DNA from: Mixophyes australis
Taxonomy: Eukaryota; Chordata; Amphibia; Anura; Limnodynastidae
Direction of reading: 5' to 3'
DNA length: 64,000 nt
NCBI GenBank assembly: GCA_036250195.1
Contig: JAVHZZ010000008.1
Coordinates: 15,154,434-15,218,433 of the forward strand
Shown here: piece by piece, positions 56,140 through 64,000 of the stretch
How the letters are laid out: each line of letters starts with the position of its first letter
Numbering within the stretch: position 1 is the stretch's first letter
Notes under the pieces: model-generated
Database searches by the model: none
Told to the model about the DNA's origin: nothing
What the model saw: only the letters and a program-made list of their open reading frames with translations
Made by a program: the position numbers and the translations under genes

Positions 56140-57090
56140 TCTAGATAATAATAAAAAAAAATCATTACATATAATCTGGTCAACAGCAGTATAGACTGTA
56201 AGCACCAGACACATAGTAAGCATTATAACAGACATTGGGATAGGAATATATTTACGTGCTATAAACGTTTTTACAACTTGAGTAGCAGACACAATAGTGA
56301 GCTGTGCCCACAAGAGCTTACACTCTAAAGTAATTTGTTTCAAATGTGAGAGCAGAACTATCTTGTAAAATAAAAAATACAGCCCTAGTCAACCAAATAT
56401 TTACTGAAAAATATATATAGATGATAACAATAATAATAATAATAAAATAAATCTTTCACGAATCATCAGTTCAATAAAATTGTCATTTTTATTTAGACTA
56501 GAATCAAGTCCAATCGCTCACAACTTGTATACCTTTCAATAAAGGTCTGCAAATAGATGTATTACATTACGCACATATCTAACTAATCGATACATGTGGA
56601 CACCTGTTCATTTCTCAAAGACGTCAATCACATAGCAGTAAAAAATTAAATCCAATAATCTTATCAAAATAAAAATGAAAATAAAAACACACACACACAC
56701 ATATATACAAACCAATTGATACTGATAGAGATGCATACATTTGATATTTTACCAATACATCAAAATCAGAATCTTGTCTCTAGACAGAAATCACTACTAG
56801 CTGTCGGTGGTGCTGAATGGCAGCTGACAGCAGGATCAAAGTTGACGGTACAAATAACAATGTTACTCTTGAGTTGGTCTTTAGTAACCGTAGGTGAGAA
56901 ACATAGGATCCCACAGGTCTTCCTGAAGCACTGTGAACTTCGAGAACAAATCCTGAAATAAATATTCTATTAGAATTGCCAATCACTATAGAGAAACCAA
57001 CCTCCAATCACTAATTATCCGGAGCATATGTATAGCAGAGTCTCGAAGAAGATTGCAACATTTGATTTGAAAAGTCAACCAATAAAATCT
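56140..57090. other. Intergenic DNA, no gene seen
   Basis: AT-rich with (ATA)n at 56427-56446 and (AC)n at 56687-56700. No coding signal. Confidence 0.5.
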
Positions 57091-57092
57091 AT

Positions 57093-57839
57093 GGGCTTGA
57101 TTCATCAAGTCATGTATTCTGAGCGCAACCCGAGTTAAGAATTATACGCACGTATTTGTATTTAGGCTTTGCTTATTCCCAAATTTATCAAGGCCCGGAT
57201 CTCAAGACAAGTGTGCTTTTAAAATCGTGTGTAAGTCTGCTGTGCTCTGCCACACAAGATGCTGCAGGAAACGTATAATAACTATGTGGATCATGAATTA
57301 GCAAAAAAGAACGCACAGGAAAAAAAATCATTGAATAAATGTAATAATATAGGCATTAACCATAAAATAGTAAAAGCGAAAAAGTTTTTTTTAAATTTTT
57401 TTATTTTCCATTAGATACATTTATTAGGATGTTTTTAGTCTAGTGGGCATAAAACACATTTTTACAGTTGCTCGTGAGTGCAAACACATGTTATAGCATG
57501 CATACGAGACTGTCAGCACTACCGTTCAGGACTTAGACTAGTTCTTAGTTAAAACAAGAGATACAGCAGAAAATGTTACTTTCAGACGATCAGCGCTTAA
57601 TTCGGATGTGGCTGCGTGCACCTGACTTTGCCACGCCCCTTCTGTAAATTCACCACGGCAAAACGCCCCTTGCCGCCACATCCCCCCCCCCCCCCCCCAA
57701 AATAGTAGGCTGCAGTAGGTGTACCATGCATACAAAGATGCAGCGGACCGGACTGCGTTCACGGCTGTATCTCCAAGTTCTGTGCATGCGCAGAGTGATT
57801 TTGTGGGTGATATATTCACAAAATCAGTGAATCAGGCCC
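57093..57839. mobile_element. MITE or foldback repeat with GGGCYTGATTCA ends
   Basis: GGGCTTGATTCATCAAG at the left and, reversed, GGGCCTGATTCACTGA at the right. An 18-base C run lies at 57681. The ends resemble those of the foldback element at 5792. No coding capacity. Confidence 0.55.
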
Positions 57840-57844
57840 AATGT

Positions 57845-58510
57845 GTCTGTAGCAGTTGAGTGTCTTCTGTCATCCAGAGAACGTTACCTCTGTGCAGCAA
57901 TTATATTGTTTTTCATAATAATTAAGCACACAATACGTAATGCTAGGGAACTTTATTGAGCAATAAACAAATATTCTTCATTACAGACACAAAAATTTAA
58001 TTTGCTGTCTTTGCAAATAAAAATCACAGTTAGTTTTGCTGTGTATTGAGTATTGTAGTCTGACAATGTCAAACACAGAGCAGAACGGAAGAAGCACAGG
58101 AGGGCTCTGGATGGGAAAGATATTTTTACTCATCACTCCCTACAAATCTCTCTCGAGTTCCTCGTTATATACAAGATCAATAGTGGATGAAACATCACTA
58201 ATGACTTCCCTAACATCTTGGCACTCGCTGACGGCAGATACAGATCTGTTTGCTTTAAAGCCGTTTACAAGGAATGATAACGTCTTATGTTTGTAAAACA
58301 AATATCATTTTCATGTGTCTGTTGGCAATCATTTCCCAAATGTTTGTAATTAATTAAAATGTATATACACAGCGGAAAGTTGTATGTGGAACATTCTATT
58401 ACTTTCCAGTTATTAGTATTAGATCACCATGCTTAACACATCATGTAAACTGCAATGAAATCAGTCCCCTTATGATGAACAAAGAAAATCAAATAATACA
58501 ATGCGGATAA
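57845..58510. other. Intergenic DNA, no gene seen
   Basis: No repeat or coding signal that I can identify. Confidence 0.45.
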
Positions 58511-58511
<1 letters not shown>

Positions 58512-58545
<34 letters not shown>

Positions 58546-58552
58546 GTATCTC

Positions 58553-58603
<51 letters not shown>

Positions 58604-58705
58604 GCTATGTATCTCCTATCTATCTATCTATCTATTTAGCTAGCTATCTATCTAGCTATGTATCTCCTATCTATCTATCTATCTATCTATCTAGCTATGT
58701 ATCTC

Positions 58706-58736
<31 letters not shown>

Positions 58737-58748
58737 GCTATCTATCTC

Positions 58749-58782
<34 letters not shown>

Positions 58783-58806
58783 CATATCTATCTATCTATC
58801 TGTCTG

Positions 58807-58866
<60 letters not shown>
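58512..58866. repeat. (ATCT)n microsatellite, compound, about 355 bp
   Basis: Blocks of ATCT separated by a recurring interruption AGCTATGTATCTCCT or close variants (58544, 58604, 58648, 58694, 58736). The interruption itself has been amplified. The long frames through it are not genes. Confidence 0.95.
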
Positions 58867-58867
<1 letters not shown>

Positions 58868-59600
58868 AGCACACCCCACACCTATCTATTTCCTTATATA
58901 ACCATGCAAATGACAGCTGCCTCAATCATTATTGGCCCACCACTGAATAGGATAGAGGTACAGGGAATTATCCTCCAAAAGAGACCAGTTTTGAGATGTC
59001 TGTTCACCTTAGTTTATAATCTTTTTGCTAATGTACTGTATCTCTTCTGATGATATTTTGTTACTCTACATTGTATTTCTCATTTATAGACATTATTTAT
59101 TCTTCAGGGTACAAGTTAATTAGGGTTAATTTTATCCTAATAAATTATGCAATGTATTAAATAGCTAATTTTACACAGCAGGCACATCAAAACTGTCATG
59201 GAAACAAAAAAGCTCTGTGGTTTGTTTGAGCATTAAACATGTATCATGCAGAGAATGTAGATATGTATCACGGCACTGCAATACAGTAGTAAAGATGAAA
59301 CAGTGATCGATGTCCGCAGAGAGGTAAGCCTGGGCTATGGCGTTCATTTGTCTGTTGACTGACAGAATAAATTGGCAACAGTTACAGGATAAAAGTATGG
59401 TAGGATTTGTATTAGTGGATTGTAAGGCTATAACAAATGTTCTTTATGCAAGGTTAGAACAGGTTGTCTGATGCTGAAACTATTGTCCCTTTGTAAACAT
59501 CACCAGCTCTATCTGCAGTAGATAAAATTATAGCTCCAACTTCTGGAACAATTTATTCACCTTCGGTAGACTTTACTTTAATAGGTTATATACAGTATGT
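58868..59600. other. Intergenic DNA, no gene seen
   Basis: AT-rich, without any coding or RNA-gene signal. Confidence 0.5.
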
Positions 59601-59629
59601 CTCACTACAACTTTTATCAAAAACAATGG

Positions 59630-59935
59630 GGCTCATGCAGACTTGAACATATGCAGTGGTTGTAGTGGACATTTAGAAGTGGCGGTATGATAAATGTAAT
59701 GGGAATGTAAGTGAATGGAAGGTGATAGTGTTACAATGAAGGCAGTAAGAGTACGGTGTACAGTGGCAGTACGGTGGTATGGCATACCACCGTATACACC
59801 TTCACTTCCACCAATGTCCATTTTCGATTTAAGATACACATCAAAATACTGCATATGTCTGGACATACATTTCTGCCTGTCGACGACTTTCGTTTCCTTA
59901 CACCTGGAGGTAAGTTGGCGGGCAAGCGTTGTAGA
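59630..59935. repeat. Repeat-like segment with a near-perfect palindrome
   Basis: 59770-59794 reads TACGGTGGTATG-G-CATACCACCGTA, a 12-bp stem with a single-base centre. The flanks carry GTAGTGGACATT and AATGTCCATTTT. It is likely the centre of an old foldback MITE. Confidence 0.6.
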
Positions 59936-59940
59936 CACTT

Positions 59941-60085
59941 GGGGGTAAATGTATCAAGCTGAGAGTTTTTCGGCGGGTTTGAAAAACCAATCAGATTCTA
60001 GCTATCATTTATTTAGTACATTCTACAAAATGACAGCTAGAATCTGATTGGTTGCTATAGGCAACATCTCCACTTTTCAAAGGCT
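59941..60085. mobile_element. Palindromic MITE, partial
   Basis: AACCAATCAGATTCTAGCTA and its inverse with the GCAACATCTCCACTTT end. The left end is shortened and the right end replaced at AAAGGCTCTGG. Confidence 0.78.
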
Positions 60086-60089
60086 CTGG

Positions 60090-61000
60090 TCCAGGGACCA
60101 GTGGAAGCCCAGAATACCCTAACCTGTTTTTATATTTTATATTTTTGACAACCAGAAAGATGGAAGGTGGCCCTAACATGTATCGTGCCCAGGGCGCCAG
60201 GGGATCCTAATCCGACTCTGATTGACATGCTCTGATCTGTGCCGGCATGGCATGTCACACGTTGCAGACTGACAGGCCTGTTAGCTGGACTGGAGACAAG
60301 ATAATCATCCTGAGCCAAACACCTGCAGTACAAGTCTCCAGTTTATAGTTGGATGTAGTCCATGTTGTTCTGAAGCTGGAAACAAACAAGATCATTATAT
60401 GTCACGCTGGAACAGATTTAAGCCAAAGGGATACGATACAGACTCTAAGTACCTGTTCTTTTTTCAGGAACGCCAAACAATTACTGTGACATTTTGCAGA
60501 CTTATAATAATCACTATTCAACCTCATGCAATCTAATTTTGTAAATACAAAGCAGTTGTATTATTTTCCAACATAAAAATAGAGCTTCACATTATGTTAC
60601 TGGTCAGAGTCAATTGTGTTGTCCTTGAAGAACTACGGAACTGATTCAAATCATAAAAGGTTCATCTTGAATATGTGCACTTAGCAAATGTCAAGGCTGT
60701 GAGCAAGGTGCAGTGACCTGTCTGTATCCGGTCGATGGGGTGCACGAAATAAGGCAAACTGGAGCAGACCCGATGCAGCTATTTCTTTTGCAGCAAAATA
60801 TACTTGAAAAGCAGATGTTCTTGCTGCAAAGTATAAATTCAAGGCTTCCCCCTTGTTGGTTTATGGGATAATGAATAAAATGACTATTTCTTACATGTTG
60901 CAATCATTTCATTAACATATTATACTATTACTATTATCTCTTATTTACACGGCGTCAAAAACGTTCTGCAGCCTCGTGCATCACATTTACAGTAGTATAT
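60090..61000. other. Intergenic DNA, no gene seen
   Basis: Nothing recognisable apart from a hAT-like fragment near 60180-60215 (GTGCCCAGGGCGCCAGGGG). Confidence 0.45.
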
Positions 61001-61002
61001 AA

Positions 61003-61589
61003 TAGAGATGCTCAGGCTCGGTTCCCCGGGAACTGAACACACCCGAACTTAGCAGATCTGAGTACCGACCCGAGCCGGCTCGGTACTTTCCCGCGCCCTC
61101 GTAATTGAAAACGAGGCAAAACATCATTGTTATGTCGTAGGATCTCGGGAGTTTTGGATTCTATAAGTACCGCCCTTCACGGCGATCCAGCGCCATTTCA
61201 CAGAGGGGCACAGAAGGGGTAGCACAGTTCTTGGCAGTCTCTAGTGCAGTTGGGCAGCATCATAGGTAGAAAAGAAAGAGGAGGGGAAGCAGTGTTCTTC
61301 AAAGTGTACAGTGACATTCAGGAGAGCTCCGTTGCTCCATTGCTAATTGTCTGAAATAGAAATAAAAGGTCTGGCAGGCTTGGTCTTCTAAATCTGAAGT
61401 CTTTGTTTGAAAGTGCATGAAAATAATATTGTGACCTGTGAGGTGGTCAAAATTGACTGCAAATGGGATTTTAGAAAAAATTGTGATCAAAAACCAAAAC
61501 ACGCAAGGGCGGTTTTGGAAAAACCAAAACACGAAGTTAATCCAGATCCAAAACCAAAACCAGAACACGGGGGTCAGTGAACATCTCTA
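61003..61589. mobile_element. hAT element, longer relative of 52688
   Basis: TAGAGATGCTCAGGCTCGG at the left and AGTGAACATCTCTA at the right. Flanks GTATATAA and GTATGCAA agree at 6 of 8 bases. 587 bp, no transposase. The right 110 bp reads, in reverse, like the left part of 52688. Confidence 0.8.
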
Positions 61590-61659
61590 GTATGCAATAC
61601 ACAAACAACGATCAATAACACATTACATAATACATGAAAAACAAAAGAAAAGACCACAC

Positions 61660-62860
61660 TTCTACTGATTTAATAAATAATACACAGATAACTTGTGAAG
61701 CCGGGTTAGGAGAACAGGTGCCGTCTCCTGGGGTAGATGGTAGAGTAGAGCAGCCGAGAAATCACACAACTCCAAGGTTTTGGTACAACTGGCCTCAGAC
61801 AGTTTTATTAGGCAGAAAAACATTAAAGTAAAATTTCAAAACAAACACCTTGCTTGTCCGGCACTAACTAAACACAAGTTGTTCCTGGCTGTCAAACTAT
61901 AAAAGAAAACATTACAAGTTCCAGTAGGTATAGTTTACTTACAACAAATATCAGGCTTTCTCTTATAGAGACTCTGCAGTCCCTTTCCCCAGAGTAGCAG
62001 GATATGTGGTCTGACTGCTTGTAAACACCCTTCCACAGGTGCAAGTGCTAAGCGGCCTATCCTTAGGCTGGAGGCCCGAAAGACTCAAAATTGGCCTAAT
62101 GAATGGAGCCCGCCCTCACTCTCCATCCATAACCCCAGGAACCCTTTACAAGTTTTTACCAAAGGCCAAAATCCCTTAGAATCCTTTTCTAAAAACAGAC
62201 AAACATTTTTCTTGTCAGGCATCCACGAGGATGAGCGAGATCCTGCTGTCTCGGCTGGGATTGGCTTGACTCCACCTAGAGGCGCGGAGTCTCTAGGTGG
62301 ATCACCAGGGATCCCCGAAAGGAGATTTGGGCTTTGTGGCTTCCACCCTGCAGGTCATGGCCCTCTAGGAAAGTAAGACAGGACATAGAAGTGACTTGAG
62401 AGATGAGGGAGATTCCCAAATAGCTACCAGAGGTAGAATGAGATGAGTCTGAGAGATGAGACACTTGGAAGTGTAGAGAACAGGAGTCTGTAGCAGTATG
62501 TTGGAGAAGAGGAGGCGTTGATACAGGGAAGTGCCACCAACAAGTGGAGCAGGTAAGCAGAGATCAGTGGTGGACAGGATATACAGCAGATGATGACCCA
62601 CGGCTATACCACTAAGGAGTGGAACGGATCAGCGGATGTCAGCGGTGCATACAGGATAGATAGAGGGCATTGATCACAGAGAGGATAAGGGAGCTGCTTC
62701 CGGGCCAGGTGTAGACACCAAGAAGAGAAGGAGAAGTACTACTTGTATGGAAGGCACACTCATGGAGAAAATCCTGTATTGTTGAAGGGACACTTCATTG
62801 TGGATAACAAGAGTGGATAGAAATGAACAAAAAAATAAATTGACACTACACAATCAAAAA
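61660..62860. other. Repeat-like DNA, class unknown
   Basis: GC-richer than its surroundings, with gene-like word use but no long frame. A perfect hairpin TCCACCTAGAG...CTCTAGGTGGA lies at 62271-62301. It may be part of an LTR element. No LTR pair, reverse transcriptase or gag fragment was seen. Confidence 0.35.
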
Positions 62861-62864
62861 TAAA

Positions 62865-63610
62865 ACTACTATGTATTAGTCATGCAAATAAAACTGTATG
62901 GTTAAAAAGCGAAATATTAAAATTTCGGAGTCTTGGTCAGGTACGTATATTCAGAAGATCAATAACTTTAATTGGTTCCGTAAATATATACGGGGAGTCT
63001 CTATCTATGGTAGTTATATTATACAGATGTCTTTCCTAGTAACTCCACTAATAAATATTCTTACATTTACTCGCATTTAATTATTAATCTCTCCTAACAT
63101 ATATTTTTTCATGTGTCTCCTGAGAACTTCCCCCTTGACAATAAAACCACAGAGCTCTGGCTCCAGTACAACACTAGCCCAGATATCGGTTCTCAGAACA
63201 TCAAAGGGCTCAATGCAAAGCTCCGCGGCTTTGGACGGATAAGTGTTATAAAACTAGCAGATGATGATGATGATGATGGGGAAGTGCTATATTTCTAGCC
63301 TTACTGGGTAAGGGACACCATGTTTTTGTAGCACATATACATAGAGCTTCTTACTACATCTAAGCACATCCGGGTATTTCTGCTACTGTGAAGTGTATTT
63401 GGACTAATTATTTATTTTATTTTTGTGCATAAAATCAGGTATTACACAACCATTATTGCAGCTGATTTTGCACTATGAAATCAAGCAAGCCTTCAAATAT
63501 CCACCTATAGCAAACAAATATCATATTCCATGAAATAAAATCTTGTTTTTACAAATCTCCTGTATCTTTAGGCGTATCTTGTGTCTAGCCAAGCAAGGAA
63601 CACTGATACA
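62865..63610. other. Intergenic DNA, no gene seen
   Basis: AT-rich. A short (GAT)n at 63261-63279. No coding signal. Confidence 0.5.
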
Positions 63611-63616
63611 CTGATA

Positions 63617-63664
63617 CTCACTCACTCACTCACTCACTCACTCACTCACTCACTCACTCACTCA
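63617..63664. repeat. (CTCA)n microsatellite
   Basis: Twelve CTCA units. Confidence 0.95.
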
Positions 63665-64000
63665 CACATTTTTGATCAATAAATTAATGAAAAAAGTATA
63701 TACTTTTTGTGTGTTATCTGATTTATTTGGTTCTCTTTATCTATTTTAATGACTTATATGAAGTTCTGACCACATTAAAGGTCACCTTTACGCAGGAGTT
63801 CCGAAAATTTTAAAGGGTTCTCAAACTTTCTCGCACCGCTGTGTCAAGGCCCATGGACTAGAAATGTCCATTCATGTTCACTTTGGCATTTATGGGTGCA
63901 GTGCAGTGTGGGTCCCCTTTATATTTTTCAGCCCCCGCAAAAAATGCATTTCTCTGTTTCAGAGTTTGAAGGGGGTACATTGTGCTTTGTAAATGTTCAG
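63665..64000. other. Intergenic DNA, no gene seen
   Basis: 63815-63900 resembles the frog dispersed repeat with TCTCAAACTTTCTCGCACC, related to 28915. Otherwise featureless to the window end. Confidence 0.4.

Noticed and set aside
58501..59050. Long frames through the ATCT array
   Set aside because: Translation of a tetranucleotide repeat (SIYLSIYL) is not a gene.
1..64000. CRISPR array, operon or other multi-gene defence-type system
   Set aside because: All tandem repeats here are directly adjacent satellites without unique spacers, and there are no neighbouring compact genes. The window is vertebrate intergenic and intronic DNA.

Overview
This window is vertebrate nuclear DNA, most likely from a frog (Anura). 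The inference rests on one recognisable gene, a tetrapod-type prostaglandin F receptor with large introns, and on the repeat content: L2- and CR1-like LINEs, a tRNA-derived SINE with an L2-like tail, abundant short hAT and PIF/Harbinger-type elements, a Tc1-like transposon and a Penelope-like element with a hammerhead motif. The species cannot be named from the sequence alone.

The only protein-coding gene I can support is PTGFR on the plus strand. Its coding sequence is in two exons: 38220-39014 (residues 1-265, TM1 to TM6) and 51507-51842 (residues 266-376, end of TM6 to the C-terminal tail). They are separated by a 12.5 kb phase-0 intron. A probable 5' leader exon ends at 33913 with a consensus donor and holds short upstream ORFs. 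A further ATG there would, after splicing, read in frame into the receptor. The 3' UTR probably runs to a poly(A) signal near 55320.

Layout: 1-33.6 kb is upstream intergenic DNA made largely of transposable elements. It includes nested hATs at 1-3.4 kb, a hAT with an internal minisatellite at 6.9-7.6 kb, Harbinger-type MITEs at 9.1 and 12.4 kb, a Penelope-like hammerhead at 21.5 kb, a decayed Tc1 element at 22.4-23.6 kb, an L2 LINE 3' end at 25 kb, and two tandem CTCF-like motifs at 31.0 kb. 33.6-55.3 kb is the PTGFR transcription unit. Its introns hold a near-identical inverted duplication (35.7/36.2 kb), a CR1-like LINE split by a MITE (40.8-41.8 kb), a 25-bp minisatellite (47.5-48.1 kb) and several MITEs. 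55.3-64 kb is downstream intergenic DNA with SINE, MITE and microsatellite sequence.

I found no multi-gene system, operon-like cluster or CRISPR array. The features most worth follow-up are the hammerhead motif, the leader-exon arrangement of PTGFR, the CTCF-like motifs (one set inside a dispersed repeat), and the nested and inverted repeat structures that date recent transposition.
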